Under the pieces are notes generated by a model. It was not told the origin of the DNA. It saw nothing but the letters and a program-made list of their open reading frames with translations, and ran no database searches. Positions 35,688-45,261 of a stretch of DNA of 64,000 nt are shown piece by piece. Source of the DNA: Enterococcus hulanensis. Lineage in GTDB: Bacteria; Bacillota; Bacilli; Lactobacillales; Enterococcaceae. Both the position numbers and the translations under genes were made by a program. The stretch lies in the NCBI RefSeq assembly GCF_005405485.1, contig NZ_BJED01000004.1:108959-172958 (forward strand), given 5' to 3'. How positions within the stretch are numbered: the stretch's first letter is position 1; each line of letters opens with the position of its first letter.

Positions 35688-36530
35688 TTACTTATCAACG
35701 GGTTTTACAGAACCATCCCATTTTTCCAAGATCCAATCTTGAACGTCTTTTTCATGCAAGACTTTAACTAATTTTTTGATACGATCATCGTTTTTGTCTT
35801 CTGTACGAACAGCAAGAATGTTTGCGTATGGTGACGTATCTTTTTCAAGCAACACTGCATCTTTGACCGGATTCAAGCCTGCACCGTAAGCGAAGTTGGC
35901 ATTGATCGCTACTAGGTCGCCTTCGTCATTGCTGTAAGTTGTTGCTAGCAATGCTGGGTCGATCGAGTGGTCAAATTTCAGTTTCTTAGGATTTTCAGCA
36001 ATATCATCAAATGTTGCTGTTTCTAAATCTACACCATCTTTTACCTTCACTAAGTCAGCATCTTGCAAGATCGTAATGATTCGGCCCCAGTCTGATTCAG
36101 AGCTTGAAGTAATAATCGTCGCGCCTTCTTTTAAATCTTTGATATCTTTGATTTTTTTAGAATATAAGCCCATTGGTTCGATATGGATCGCACCAGCATC
36201 GGTAAATTTGTAATCATTCTCCTTCACTGCTTTTTCAAAGAACGGTTTGTGTTGGAAGTAGTTCGCATCGATATCTCCATCTGCTAACGCTTTGTTTGGT
36301 AAAACGTAGTCGTCGAATTTTTTGATTTCCAGCTTTACGCCTTCTTTTTCAAGCAATGGTTTTACGTGTTCTAAGATTTCAGCATGTGGTGTTGGTGATG
36401 CTCCGACAACTAATGTGTCATTTTTTTCTTTACTGCTGCTGTCAGAAGAAGCTGAGTCGCCATTTCCGCAAGCCGCCAAGCCGACTGTTAATAATGCTGC
36501 TGCTGCAAAACCTAAAATTTTCTTTTTCAT
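35688..36530 (-). CDS. metQ: Methionine-binding lipoprotein MetQ
   Basis: A 280-residue NlpA-family substrate-binding lipoprotein. The signal peptide ends in the lipobox LAAC (Cys21), followed by a Ser-rich linker. LVVGASPTPHAEILEHV and DANYFQHKPF are typical of MetQ. It is anchored on the outer face of the membrane and feeds methionine to MetI/MetN. It follows metI and is under the T-box upstream of metN. Confidence 0.93.
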   Translation of the reverse strand: MKKKILGFAAAALLTVGLAACGNGDSASSDSSSKEKNDTLVVGASPTPHAEILEHVKPLLEKEGVKLEIKKFDDYVLPNKALADGDIDANYFQHKPFFEKAVKENDYKFTDAGAIHIEPMGLYSKKIKDIKDLKEGATIITSSSESDWGRIITILQDADLVKVKDGVDLETATFDDIAENPKKLKFDHSIDPALLATTYSNDEGDLVAINANFAYGAGLNPVKDAVLLEKDTSPYANILAVRTEDKNDDRIKKLVKVLHEKDVQDWILEKWDGSVKPVDK

Positions 36531-36599
36531 GATAGTTCCCCCTAATAGTTTTAATTGATTTATATTTAAACGATAATAATCCTTGTTTTCCCTGTATTG

Positions 36600-37286
36600 C
36601 TAGCGTTTATCCGTTCGCTTCGTCAGAAAATCGCCGACGCCTTGAACGATGAATACGATGATAAGAATAATCACGGTTGCTACTAATGTAACGGTGTAAT
36701 TTCCTCGTTGATACCCTTCTTGCCAAGCCAAAGCTCCCAGCCCGCCTGCTCCGATCGCACCAGCCATTGCAGTAAAGCCAATCATGGACACTGATGTAAC
36801 CGTCAATCCTGAGATCAACGCTGGCAAACTCTCTGGAATCAAAACCTTGTAGATCGTTTGGAAGTAGCTTGCTCCCATAGCATCTGCCGCCTCCAGTACA
36901 CCAGAGTCGACTTCGCGAAAGGCGATCTCAACTAATCGTGCGTAAAAGGGTGCCGCTGATAAAACCAATGCCGGAATCGCCGCTTTGGCCCCCAACATCG
37001 TGCCAACCAATGCTTTAGTAAATGGAATAATCAAAACCATCAAGATCATGAAGGGCGTTGATCGGAAAATATTGCTGAGAATGGAAACTGCCCCATAAAG
37101 AATACTGCGAGCGGCAGAATGCTTTCTTCCCAATGAGTAAAGCAGCAAACCTAATAATAATCCTAGAACAAATACGATCAGCATTGAAATAATTGTCATA
37201 AACAACGTATCATTAATGGCTTCCTTCAAAGTGTCAAACGAAACCTGCTGGAAGTTTAAATATGTCTCAGAAAAACTCTTATCCAC
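36600..37286 (-). CDS. metI: Methionine ABC transporter permease MetI
   Basis: A 228-residue permease with five membrane segments and the EAA-like loop EAADAMGASYFQTIYKVLIPESLP. The start chosen is GTG 37286, which overlaps the metN stop by eight bases and has GGAGGTG seven bases before it. A longer frame to 37355 would only shadow metN. It is a partner of MetN and MetQ. Confidence 0.93.
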   Translation of the reverse strand: MDKSFSETYLNFQQVSFDTLKEAINDTLFMTIISMLIVFVLGLLLGLLLYSLGRKHSAARSILYGAVSILSNIFRSTPFMILMVLIIPFTKALVGTMLGAKAAIPALVLSAAPFYARLVEIAFREVDSGVLEAADAMGASYFQTIYKVLIPESLPALISGLTVTSVSMIGFTAMAGAIGAGGLGALAWQEGYQRGNYTVTLVATVIILIIVFIVQGVGDFLTKRTDKR

Positions 37287-38313
37287 GATGCAGCACCTCC
37301 ACTTCAACTTGTTGACTTTCAATAAAGTTGATGGCTTCTTCCACCTTATCGGCATCCCCGGTGAATTGAACCGTTAATGTACCGAAAGAATTTCCAGTTG
37401 CCCGTTCGATATTGCCGTAAACGATGCTGATATTGATTGGAAAATTACGAATTGCCTGAGAGACCACTGGCTCATTCGCATTGTCTTCTACGAAATGCAG
37501 CGTCGCTAACGTGCCCGCTGGATTTTCTTTGACAAACTCTTTCAGCAAATCGGATGGATCAGCTTTTGGTTCAAGATCCTGTTGGACGAAAAGCTTGGTC
37601 ACTTCCTGTTTTGGATGGCGGAAAACTTCGCGCACAGAACCTTCCTCTACGATTTTTCCTAATTCCATCACAGCGACCTTGTTGCAGATTTTGCGGATCA
37701 CATTCATTTCATGTGTGATCAACACGATCGTCAAACCTAGTTTTTTATTGATATTCGCTAATAATTCTAAAACTTCTTCCGTTGTTTGCGGGTCCAACGC
37801 ACTGGTCGCTTCATCGCAAAGCAAAATGTCTGGATCATTAGCCAATGCTCTTGCGATACCGACTCTTTGCTTTTGTCCACCGGATAATTGAGAAGGATAA
37901 GCATCCCCTCTACCATCAAGTCCGACAAGACTTAATAATTCTTCCGCCTTCTTACGTCGTTGATCTTTTGCCACACCTGCTAATTCTAACGGTAATTGAA
38001 TATTTTCGATCACTGTACGTGACCACAATAGATTAAAATGCTGGAAGATCATTCCAACTTTTTTACGAAAAGTTCTTAACGTCGCGCCTTGCAACTTCGC
38101 GACATCTTCACCATTCACTAGGACTTGTCCAGCCGTTGGTGTTTCAAGTCCATTCAACAGACGAACCAACGTACTCTTCCCTGCTCCTGAATAACCAACG
38201 ATGCCATAGACATCCTTTTCTTCAATTGCCAAATCAATCCCATTGACTGCGTGGATCGGCCCAGTTTTGCCGGCAAAGCTCTTTCCCACTTGATTCAATT
38301 CAATCAATGCCAT
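37279..38313 (-). CDS. metN: Methionine ABC transporter ATPase MetN
   Basis: A 344-residue ATPase with Walker A GYSGAGKST (near residue 38), signature LSGGQKQRVGIA, Walker B ILLCDEATSALD and a C-terminal NIL (ACT-like) domain from about residue 265 that senses methionine and inhibits transport. It is the first gene of metNIQ, 150 bases after the T-box terminator. Confidence 0.95.
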   Translation of the reverse strand: MALIELNQVGKSFAGKTGPIHAVNGIDLAIEEKDVYGIVGYSGAGKSTLVRLLNGLETPTAGQVLVNGEDVAKLQGATLRTFRKKVGMIFQHFNLLWSRTVIENIQLPLELAGVAKDQRRKKAEELLSLVGLDGRGDAYPSQLSGGQKQRVGIARALANDPDILLCDEATSALDPQTTEEVLELLANINKKLGLTIVLITHEMNVIRKICNKVAVMELGKIVEEGSVREVFRHPKQEVTKLFVQQDLEPKADPSDLLKEFVKENPAGTLATLHFVEDNANEPVVSQAIRNFPINISIVYGNIERATGNSFGTLTVQFTGDADKVEEAINFIESQQVEVEVLHRG

Positions 38314-38462
38314 GCTTCTTACTCCCTTTCTATTACTCCTAAATGAACAACTTTTAGATGGCTCATTGTCGTTTTATCCATGCACGAAAATAAAATTTTT
38401 CGTCATGACAGCTTTCTGCTAAACTAATTGACTGAACAAATTGCGAAAAGCAGAACAAACAA

Positions 38463-38757
38463 AAAAGCTTCCGCCCTAAAAAGTGTACGCTTGTACACTT
38501 AGGACGAAAGCTTTAACTTCCGTGTTACCACCTAAAATTCGTTCTGACCTTACGATCACAACCTCTGCCAGTACTTGCTTTATGCGCATACTGAGGTGCT
38601 GTAACGGGCACTCCCGTGATAGACTTGGCACCTGCTTCGTCCATCCTGCTCAAAGACCATTTTCCATCTCATTGCCGCAACTCCTTTTCAGCATACCGGA
38701 GCTCTCTTTGTACTTTAATCAGATGTACTTTTCTTTTCATCGCTTTCTCATGTGTAT
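38463..38757 (-). ncRNA. Methionine T-box riboswitch of metNIQ
   Basis: On the minus strand the leader has AGAGAGCTCC...GGTATGCTGAAAAGGAG of stem I, the T-box AGGTGGTAACACGG (38533-38520) and a strong terminator, AAGCTTTCGTCCTAA pairing with TTTAGGGCGGAAGCTT around a GTAC-rich inner stem, followed by TTTTTT (38515-38461). Uncharged tRNA binding would favour the antiterminator. ATG triplets in the stem I 3' half fit a tRNA-Met specifier; I could not fold it to prove which one is used. Confidence 0.9.
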
Positions 38758-38763
38758 GAAAGG

Positions 38764-38792
38764 ATTATATCAAGGAGATTTTATCCTGTCAA
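38764..38792 (-). promoter_or_regulatory. Promoter of the metNIQ T-box transcript
   Basis: On the minus strand TTGACA (38792-38787), 17 bases, TATAAT (38769-38764): a perfect sigma-A promoter, placing the start near 38757. Confidence 0.85.
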
Positions 38793-38811
38793 ACATCAAA
38801 TGAAAATTTCT

Positions 38812-39144
38812 TTATAAGTTTTCAAACTCGTCTACGTCGACTTCCCGCAATGACAAAATCCATGCGTCTAATTCTTCTTTTACATTCAATGCTGCAGGAT
38901 CAGCTGACACTTTTTCACTAACAGAGGAAACCACACCCGTTAGCGGACTTTTAAATTCTTGTACCGCTTTTTCAGCCTCGATTTCTAATAAAGGCTCACC
39001 AGCTTTAACCGCCTGGCCGATTTTTGGTAAAGAGATAAATGTGACTTCGCCAAGTGTTTCTGCCATTTCAGACGTTAATCCCATGCAATAATCTTTATCA
39101 TTGTGCAAAATCCATAGACCTTCATTTTTCTTCAAGTAACTCAT
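38812..39144 (-). CDS. gcvH: Glycine cleavage H-like lipoyl carrier protein
   Basis: A 110-residue GcvH-fold protein. The lipoyl lysine lies in LLEIEAEKAVQEFKSP (near Lys59), and the following LTGVV is conserved. No gcvT or gcvP genes are nearby. In Firmicutes without a glycine cleavage system, GcvH proteins serve as lipoyl relay for the 2-oxoacid dehydrogenases. It starts five bases after the ArsC-like gene, so the two are co-transcribed. Confidence 0.88.
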   Translation of the reverse strand: MSYLKKNEGLWILHNDKDYCMGLTSEMAETLGEVTFISLPKIGQAVKAGEPLLEIEAEKAVQEFKSPLTGVVSSVSEKVSADPAALNVKEELDAWILSLREVDVDEFENL

Positions 39145-39149
39145 TTTAT

Positions 39150-39503
39150 TTAAAACGCTCCTTCGTAAGTTGTCTCTTTAAAACCATTTAATAAAAATTG
39201 ATCATTTTTGATCAGCAATGGGCGCTTCACCAGCATCCCGTCACTCGCTAATAATTCACTGGCCTCTTTCACTGACAAATCAGCCATCTTATCCTTCAAA
39301 CCCAGCTCACGATATTTCATGCCGCTTGTATTGAAAAATCTTCTTACAGGCAGTTCACTTGCGGTCAGCCATTTTTCAAAAGTATCTGCTGAAGGTGTTG
39401 CTTGAACCAAGTCAATCGTTTCATAATCAATACCCGCTTGGTCTAACCAAGCTTTTGCTTTGCGGCAAGTCGAACATTTTGGATACCAATAAAATTTAAG
39501 CAC
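39150..39503 (-). CDS. Spx/MgsR/ArsC-family thioredoxin-fold protein
   Basis: A 117-residue protein with the N-terminal CSTCRKAKAWLD (Cys10-x-x-Cys13) and the C-terminal LVKRPLLIKNDQFLLNGF of the YffB/Spx-like ArsC superfamily. Both Cys of the CxxC are present. It may be a redox protein or a regulator that binds RNA polymerase; true Spx is longer and more basic, so I leave it at family level. It overlaps the rodA-like gene by eight bases. Confidence 0.85.
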   Translation of the reverse strand: MLKFYWYPKCSTCRKAKAWLDQAGIDYETIDLVQATPSADTFEKWLTASELPVRRFFNTSGMKYRELGLKDKMADLSVKEASELLASDGMLVKRPLLIKNDQFLLNGFKETTYEGAF

Positions 39504-40692
39504 TGCGTGTCCTCCTAATAGGTTTCTTATTCGCGCTTTGATAGCGCATTGATAAGATCAAGCCGATCCCGATCATGTTTCCTAAAATCGATGAACCACC
39601 TTGACTGATAAACGGCAATGGAATCCCTGTTAACGGCAACAGCCCGATATTCGCGCCGATATTTTCAAAGACATGGAACAGCATCATCATGACAATTCCT
39701 GATGCGATATAGGCATAGAATTCATTATTCATGTCAAAGCATAACCGAATCATGCGATAAATCAAAATAAAATAGAGCAAAATCACAAAAGCTCCACCAA
39801 CGAAACCAAAATTCTCGCCGATTACCGTAAAAATCATATCCGACTCACGAACCGGCACATAAACATTACTGACGTTGTAACCAGTACCTAGCATCCCGCC
39901 TGAACCGATCGCCATCAATGCATGAGCGAGTTGAAAACTTTTTCCCTGAGGATCGTGGAAAGGTTCCAACCAGGAATCAATCCGAGCAAATTGATAATTT
40001 TTAAATCCGATGTGTGTTAGAAGCTCTCGCCCTGGATCTGTCGTAACTAAAAAAATCAAACTAACACCTAAAATAATTGCTAAAATAAGCGTTGGAACCA
40101 AAATCAACCATGAAATCCCCGACATCAAAAACATCCCTGAAAAAATCGCTAAAAAGACCAGCATCGTCCCGAAATCCTTTTGCGCTAAGACTAATCCTAA
40201 TACAGGAATCGTAACTAATACCATCTTACCTATCAACATTGCATCAGTTTTCAAGCTGTGAAGTTTATTCGTTACATTATGCTTCGTAATAATCAACGCC
40301 ATCATCAAAATATATGCAATCTTCATTAACTCAGAAGGTTGAAAGGTCAGAGTACCAAATTTAAACCAGTTTTTCGAACCCGTCGAAGCTGCAAGCGTCG
40401 GATCATAGTATTTCAATAAGGCCAACATGACGGCCAATCCGATCACATATAAAAATGGTGTCAAGCGCCATAAAAGCTTTGCATCAAAGTGAATGATAAT
40501 AACAACTGCTAATGCCCCAACCAAATACCAAACTGACTGCATGGCAAGCCCGCGAAAAACATTGGGATTTCTGGGATCTTGAGTCAATGCAACATACAAG
40601 GAAAGTAATCCAATCAAACATAATATAAAAACAGGTAAAATGACGCCGTAATCAATCCGGCTGTCATCATTATTCTTTTTTAATCTATCCAT
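39496..40692 (-). CDS. RodA/FtsW/SpoVE family peptidoglycan polymerase
   Basis: A 398-residue SEDS glycosyltransferase with about ten membrane segments. Conserved parts are FQPSELMKIAYILM, VLAQKDFGTMLVFLAIF, VPVRESDMIFTVIGENFGFVGG and LPLTGIPLPFISQGGSS. SEDS proteins polymerise lipid II together with a class B PBP. RodA is more likely than FtsW because of length and gene context, but no PBP gene is adjacent. Confidence 0.9.
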   Translation of the reverse strand: MDRLKKNNDDSRIDYGVILPVFILCLIGLLSLYVALTQDPRNPNVFRGLAMQSVWYLVGALAVVIIIHFDAKLLWRLTPFLYVIGLAVMLALLKYYDPTLAASTGSKNWFKFGTLTFQPSELMKIAYILMMALIITKHNVTNKLHSLKTDAMLIGKMVLVTIPVLGLVLAQKDFGTMLVFLAIFSGMFLMSGISWLILVPTLILAIILGVSLIFLVTTDPGRELLTHIGFKNYQFARIDSWLEPFHDPQGKSFQLAHALMAIGSGGMLGTGYNVSNVYVPVRESDMIFTVIGENFGFVGGAFVILLYFILIYRMIRLCFDMNNEFYAYIASGIVMMMLFHVFENIGANIGLLPLTGIPLPFISQGGSSILGNMIGIGLILSMRYQSANKKPIRRTRSA

Positions 40693-40781
40693 CGTTCATC
40701 TCTTTTCCACCAGTATACTCGCTTTATTATAGACGCTTCTTTACCTAAAGAAAAGCAAGCATGGCTGACTTTGTAAAATCT

Positions 40782-41402
40782 TTATTCTTCTTGCTGATCC
40801 TGCTTCAAAAAGTAGATCAATCCCCAAATCCCCAGCTGTAAAATACTGAACATTAAAACAAACTGAAGCTTTCCAACATCCCAATTACCTACCAATAATT
40901 TAAATACAGACAATGGATGAACCAGCAACTCGATAGAATGAATCCGATCAAAACGTCCAATATAGACAGCAATGCTGGAAAGAATCGATAATATCAGCAA
41001 ACTGCCAAATTTTTGCACTAGTCGCAGTTTAATAGCTGAAAATAATTTGAAGACTTGTGCCATCCCGATAAAAACCATTAAGACTATTGGCAACACTAAT
41101 AAAAGATACGACCACCAACCGTTAATATCCATTAAAAAGTGCCCGCCTGGCTGATAAATTCTTAAACTAGCTAAATGAAATAAGTCAGTCATTAGATAAG
41201 GAACATTTGGGAAAAATAAAAGCCACAATGGTACAAAAATCCATCGCCACGAACTTCTCAGCTGCATAAACAGCTGAACAAAAACAATCGGCAGCCATGC
41301 TAAAAAAACATTCAGTCCCATAAAAGAAAAGGTCGTTTGACCGAAATGCATAAATAAAATATATAACCATATCGCTAAATGAAACGTATAAATTTTTTTC
41401 AT
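40782..41402 (-). CDS. DUF1361 family membrane protein
   Basis: A 206-residue protein with about six to seven membrane segments. The motif FVPLWLLFFPNVPYLMTDLFHL is typical of DUF1361 proteins, and WDVGKLQFVLMFSILQLGIW follows near the end. The start ATG 41402 is used because GAGGAG lies five bases before it; twelve upstream codons have none. Function unknown. Confidence 0.83.
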   Translation of the reverse strand: MKKIYTFHLAIWLYILFMHFGQTTFSFMGLNVFLAWLPIVFVQLFMQLRSSWRWIFVPLWLLFFPNVPYLMTDLFHLASLRIYQPGGHFLMDINGWWSYLLLVLPIVLMVFIGMAQVFKLFSAIKLRLVQKFGSLLILSILSSIAVYIGRFDRIHSIELLVHPLSVFKLLVGNWDVGKLQFVLMFSILQLGIWGLIYFLKQDQQEE

Positions 41403-41523
41403 AATTCTCCTCAACCTTGCTTGTAAAAAATGAATCACGCAGAAAAGATCTTGTAAATTTACGGTAACATAGAATTCAACAAAATATTTGGACTTTTTTC
41501 CGAATTTATTTCCGATAATAACA

Positions 41524-41568
41524 AAAAGTCGCCAACATCAAAGATAGAACTTTGATATGACGACTTTT
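41524..41568. terminator. Hairpin next to tRNA-Thr
   Basis: AAAAGTCG (41525-41532) pairs with CGACTTTT (41560-41567), with ATCAAAG/CTTTGAT inside. It probably ends the tRNA transcript on the minus strand. Confidence 0.7.
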
Positions 41569-41576
41569 ATGAGTAA

Positions 41577-41649
41577 TGCCAGCTGCAGGATTCGAACCTG
41601 TGACCTACGCGTTACGAGTGCGTTGCTCTACCAACTGAGCTAAGCTGGC
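41577..41649 (-). tRNA. tRNA-Thr, anticodon CGU
   Basis: 73 bases on the minus strand. The acceptor arms are GCCAGCT and AGCTGGC with discriminator A; the D-arm is GCTCAGTTGGTAGAGC; the anticodon loop CTCGTAA reads ACG codons (Thr); the T-loop is TTCGAAT. CCA is not encoded. The anticodon and T stems each have one A-C mismatch at an end, which is tolerated. Confidence 0.93.
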
Positions 41650-41783
41650 ATTTCGTACAAGTGAAATTATAGAAAACTTCTCCGAAAAAGTAAAGTAAGA
41701 TTCTTCTTAAAAAGCGATTACATGAAAAAAACTTGAAAATATGCTAAAATAAAGTATGTGAAAAAAGGAGGCGTTCGAAACAG

Positions 41784-42020
41784 ATGGCTACATTTGGCAA
41801 AATAGAAACACACGTTGATCCTTCCGAAGCTGGGAAAAGTTTTCCCGTCAAGACACACGTCATGTTCACTATTCGCGGTGAATCCCAAACCGGGGTCGTC
41901 GCTAAACAATTGAAAAACGCAGCAGTCATTGAAATTGATGAGAAAAAAGACAATGAAGACTTGATTACTCATTCCAATGGCGTCGTCGTCATCAATTATA
42001 AACAAATGAAAAAGATTTAG
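41784..42020 (+). CDS. DUF2187 family protein (YkvS-like)
   Basis: A 78-residue protein behind AAGGAGG. The KTHVMFTIRGESQTGVVAKQLKNAAVIEI core and INYKQMK end match DUF2187/YkvS, a small SH3-like fold of unknown function in Bacilli. It is transcribed toward upp and shares a bidirectional terminator with it. Confidence 0.82.
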   Translation: MATFGKIETHVDPSEAGKSFPVKTHVMFTIRGESQTGVVAKQLKNAAVIEIDEKKDNEDLITHSNGVVVINYKQMKKI

Positions 42021-42034
42021 TTTTCCAAGCAAAA

Positions 42035-42069
42035 AGCGAACCTTTTGACAGGTTCGCTTCTTTTTTTAT
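42035..42069. terminator. Bidirectional terminator between the DUF2187 gene and upp
   Basis: AAGCGAACCT (42035-42044) and AGGTTCGCTT (42051-42060), 10 bp, with T-runs to the right and A-runs to the left. Confidence 0.85.
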
Positions 42070-42695
42070 TTTGTACCGAATAAACGGTCGCCAGCATCGC
42101 CAAGACCAGGAACGATGTAACCTTGATCGTTCAATTGCTCGTCTAATGCAGCAGTATAAATATCAACATCTGGATGTGCTTCTTGTAAAACTTTTACGCC
42201 TTCAGGTGCAGCAACTAAGCAAACAAATTTCATGTTTGAAGCACCACGTTTTTTCAATGAATCAATGGCCATGATCGCTGAACCGCCTGTTGCTAACATT
42301 GGATCGACGATGAATAATTGACGGCTGTCGATATCCTCTGGCATTTTGAAGAAATATTCATGTGGCTCCAAAGTTTCTTCATCACGGAACATTCCGATGT
42401 GCCCTACTTTTGCAGCGGGAATCAATTCTAAGATGCCATCTACCATGCCGATACCAGCACGTAAAATTGGTACAATTGCAACTTTCTTTCCTGATAAAGT
42501 TTTTTGAGTAGATAAAGTGATCGGCGTTTCGATCTCGATATCTTCTAACGGCATATCGCGTGAAACTTCATACGCCATCAACATCGCGATTTCATTCACT
42601 ACTTCACGAAAAACTTTCGTTCCACAATTTTTATCACGAATGATCGTTAATTTGTGTTGGATCAATGGATGATCGATTACTTGAAATTTTCCCAT
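42066..42695 (-). CDS. upp: Uracil phosphoribosyltransferase
   Basis: A 209-residue enzyme that makes UMP from uracil and PRPP (pyrimidine salvage). The PRPP-binding loop is [18 protein letters not shown], the uracil-binding C-terminus [17 protein letters not shown]. Its position next to glyA is common in Firmicutes. Confidence 0.97.
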   Translation of the reverse strand: MGKFQVIDHPLIQHKLTIIRDKNCGTKVFREVVNEIAMLMAYEVSRDMPLEDIEIETPITLSTQKTLSGKKVAIVPILRAGIGMVDGILELIPAAKVGHIGMFRDEETLEPHEYFFKMPEDIDSRQLFIVDPMLATGGSAIMAIDSLKKRGASNMKFVCLVAAPEGVKVLQEAHPDVDIYTAALDEQLNDQGYIVPGLGDAGDRLFGTK

Positions 42696-42759
42696 AATAA
42701 ATTGCTCCTTTATTCTGCATTTCTCCTAATTATATGACAACCGCTATAAGAAAACTAGT

Positions 42760-44001
42760 CTAATGTGCATGAATTGGATGAGAATCTGTTAATTCTAAAA
42801 CCGCTTTGCGGATCTCAGCTAATTTTTCTTCGTTACCGCTAGAACGCAATGTTTCAACGATAAGTTCAGCAACTTGCTTCGCATCCTCTTCTTCAAACCC
42901 GCGACTCGTGATGGCAGGTGTTCCGATTCGAATACCGCTAGTTTCTTTGAAGCTTTTTGATTCAAATGGAATCGAGTTTTTATTGACAGTAATATGCACG
43001 CTGTCTAATAATTCTTCCGCTTCACGTCCAGTAATGTCAAAACCGGTAACTTCGATCAATAATAAATGATTGTCGCTGGATCCAGAGATCACACGTGTTT
43101 CTGGTGCTTGATTGAAGACTTTGACCATTGCTTGAGCATTTTTAAGAACCTGTTCGCTATATACTTTAAAATCTGGTGCCAATGCTTCTTTAAAAGCAAC
43201 AGCCTTACCAGCAATGACATGCTCGAGTGGTCCGCCTTGCAGTCCAGGAAAAACAGCACTGTTGATTTTCTTAGCTAAGTCCGCATCGTTAGTCAAGATC
43301 AATCCGCCGCGAGGGCCGCGTAACGTTTTATGTGTCGTTGATGTTACGACATCTGCATAAGGTACTGGGTTAGGATGTAAGCCGGTTGCTACTAGTCCCG
43401 CAATATGAGCCATGTCCACCATTAATTTAGCGCCAACTTCATCAGCAATTTCCCGGAAGCGGGCAAAATCGATTGTCCGACTGTATGCACTCGCACCTGC
43501 AACAATTAGTTTAGGCTGATGTTTCCGCGCCAAAATACGAACAACTTCATAGTCGATCGTTTCTGTATGAGGATCAACTCCATAGCTGACAAAGTTGTAT
43601 AATTTGCCGCTGACATTTACCGGCGAACCGTGTGTCAAGTGACCTCCCGCTGATAAATCCATTCCTAAAACAGTATCGCCAGGCTGGATTAATGAGAAAT
43701 ATGCTGCTTGATTGGCTTGTGAACCAGAGTGCGCTTGCACGTTTGCAAATTTTGCGTCAAATAATTCTTTTGCCCGATCAATTGCCAAATTCTCAACCAC
43801 ATCGACAAATTCACAACCGCCATAATAACGTCGGCCAGGGTATCCTTCCGCGTATTTATTCGTTAAGACGCTTCCTTGTGCCATTTGTACTGCTTCTGAC
43901 ACGATGTTTTCTGAGGCGATCAACTCAATATTCTGTTCTTGACGCTCCGCCTCATTTTCTATTGCTCCCCATAGTTCGGGATCTAGTGCTTTGTAATCCA
44001 T
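42760..44001 (-). CDS. glyA: Serine hydroxymethyltransferase
   Basis: A 413-residue PLP enzyme that converts serine and THF to glycine and methylene-THF. The PLP lysine lies in [16 protein letters not shown], and [14 protein letters not shown] and [14 protein letters not shown] are conserved. ATG 44001 ([10 protein letters not shown]) is used because AAAGGTGG precedes it; the upstream TTG in the frame comes before that site. It follows sua5. Confidence 0.96.
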   Translation of the reverse strand: MDYKALDPELWGAIENEAERQEQNIELIASENIVSEAVQMAQGSVLTNKYAEGYPGRRYYGGCEFVDVVENLAIDRAKELFDAKFANVQAHSGSQANQAAYFSLIQPGDTVLGMDLSAGGHLTHGSPVNVSGKLYNFVSYGVDPHTETIDYEVVRILARKHQPKLIVAGASAYSRTIDFARFREIADEVGAKLMVDMAHIAGLVATGLHPNPVPYADVVTSTTHKTLRGPRGGLILTNDADLAKKINSAVFPGLQGGPLEHVIAGKAVAFKEALAPDFKVYSEQVLKNAQAMVKVFNQAPETRVISGSSDNHLLLIEVTGFDITGREAEELLDSVHITVNKNSIPFESKSFKETSGIRIGTPAITSRGFEEEDAKQVAELIVETLRSSGNEEKLAEIRKAVLELTDSHPIHAH

Positions 44002-44069
44002 CCCAACGCCACCTTTCAATTTTCTGATTTAAGTATACGAAAGTTTCAGCAGATAATCGAATCTTTTGT

Positions 44070-45083
44070 TTACATTTCACTAAAATAATTTTGTGCTGCC
44101 GCTTTCTTCAAACGATTCATATAAGCCAAGCCCAAATGATCTTCTGGAAAGACTTCCGCGAAAATAATATCTACCTTCTTCGCTTCATCCAATGCCCGCA
44201 ACCCGCTGAACAATCCTCGCGTAGCAGCCTCAACCGTTTCATCAGCAAATACGAAACGATCCGCAGAAGAATATTTATCAGCAATTTTTGGTGTCACAAG
44301 CAAACCGACTTTTTTATCATTTGCTTCCGCCCAAATTAATGCTTTTTCCCAGTCGTCAGAGTTGATCATCAAAACTGGCGTGTCTGGTGAATAATGCTTG
44401 TATTTCATACCTGGAGCTTTTGGTGTCTCACTCTCTTTTACCAAATGTTTATCTAAAGGAACCTCTACCCCTAAAATTTCCTTCAGTGCCTCTTGCGTAA
44501 CTGCACCCGGCCGCAAAATCGTCGGCACCTCACCACTTAGATCTAAGACAGTCGATTCTACACCAATTTGTGTCGCACCATCGTCTAATATCCCTGCGAT
44601 TTTCCCTTTTAGGTCATGATATACATGCAGTGCTGTCGTTGGACTTGGCCTGCCGGATGTATTTGCACTTGGTCCAACTAGCGGTGCATCAGTTTTTTCA
44701 ATTAAAGATAATGTTTTTTTATTATCTGGCATTCTGAAGGCAGCTGTGGATAACCCACCTGTCACAACAGGGTTTAAACTGCCTTCTTTGATCTTAAAGA
44801 TCAAGGTCAGCGGTCCTGGCCAAAAATGTTTGACGATCATCTCAGTTAATGGATGATAACTTTCAACAAACTCTGCTGTCATTGAAAAGTCGGCGACATG
44901 GACAATCAGAGGGTTGTCGCTAGGACGTCCTTTGACCGCAAAAACCTGCTTCACTGACTCTGGTAAAAGCGCATTAGCGCCCAATCCGTAGACTGTCTCC
45001 GTCGGAAAAGCCACCAATTCTCCTTGGCGCAATAACGCTGCCGCTTGATTTATTTGATCTGATTGAAAAATTTTTGTTTCCAC
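44070..45083 (-). CDS. L-threonylcarbamoyladenylate synthase (Sua5/TsaC)
   Basis: A 337-residue enzyme for the first step of t6A37 tRNA modification. The YrdC domain (residues 1-200) has LVAFPTETVYGLGANA, KGRPSDNPLIVHV and PSANTSGRPSPT, and a C-terminal Sua5 domain follows a linker with APGMKYKHYSP. GTG 45083 is chosen behind GGAG at proper distance; 18 upstream codons are less likely. The neighbourhood prfA-prmC-sua5-glyA is typical. Confidence 0.93.
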   Translation of the reverse strand: METKIFQSDQINQAAALLRQGELVAFPTETVYGLGANALLPESVKQVFAVKGRPSDNPLIVHVADFSMTAEFVESYHPLTEMIVKHFWPGPLTLIFKIKEGSLNPVVTGGLSTAAFRMPDNKKTLSLIEKTDAPLVGPSANTSGRPSPTTALHVYHDLKGKIAGILDDGATQIGVESTVLDLSGEVPTILRPGAVTQEALKEILGVEVPLDKHLVKESETPKAPGMKYKHYSPDTPVLMINSDDWEKALIWAEANDKKVGLLVTPKIADKYSSADRFVFADETVEAATRGLFSGLRALDEAKKVDIIFAEVFPEDHLGLAYMNRLKKAAAQNYFSEM

Positions 45084-45261
45084 AGCTTCTCCACAGCTCC
45101 TTTTCCTAACTTTCCTATTATAAAAACTTTCTTCCATGACTTATCCCCGCGTTGTGGATAAACAAAATGTCAAGTGTGTATAACCATGTTGATAACTTTT
45201 TTGTCCTTTTAGTCCCACCGCTACAGTGTTCTTTTATTATTTTTTGCGCAAAAAATAATTT

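Noticed and set aside
43632..44027. 131-residue plus-strand ORF antisense to glyA
   Set aside because: Shadow of a highly conserved gene; composition is not protein-like.
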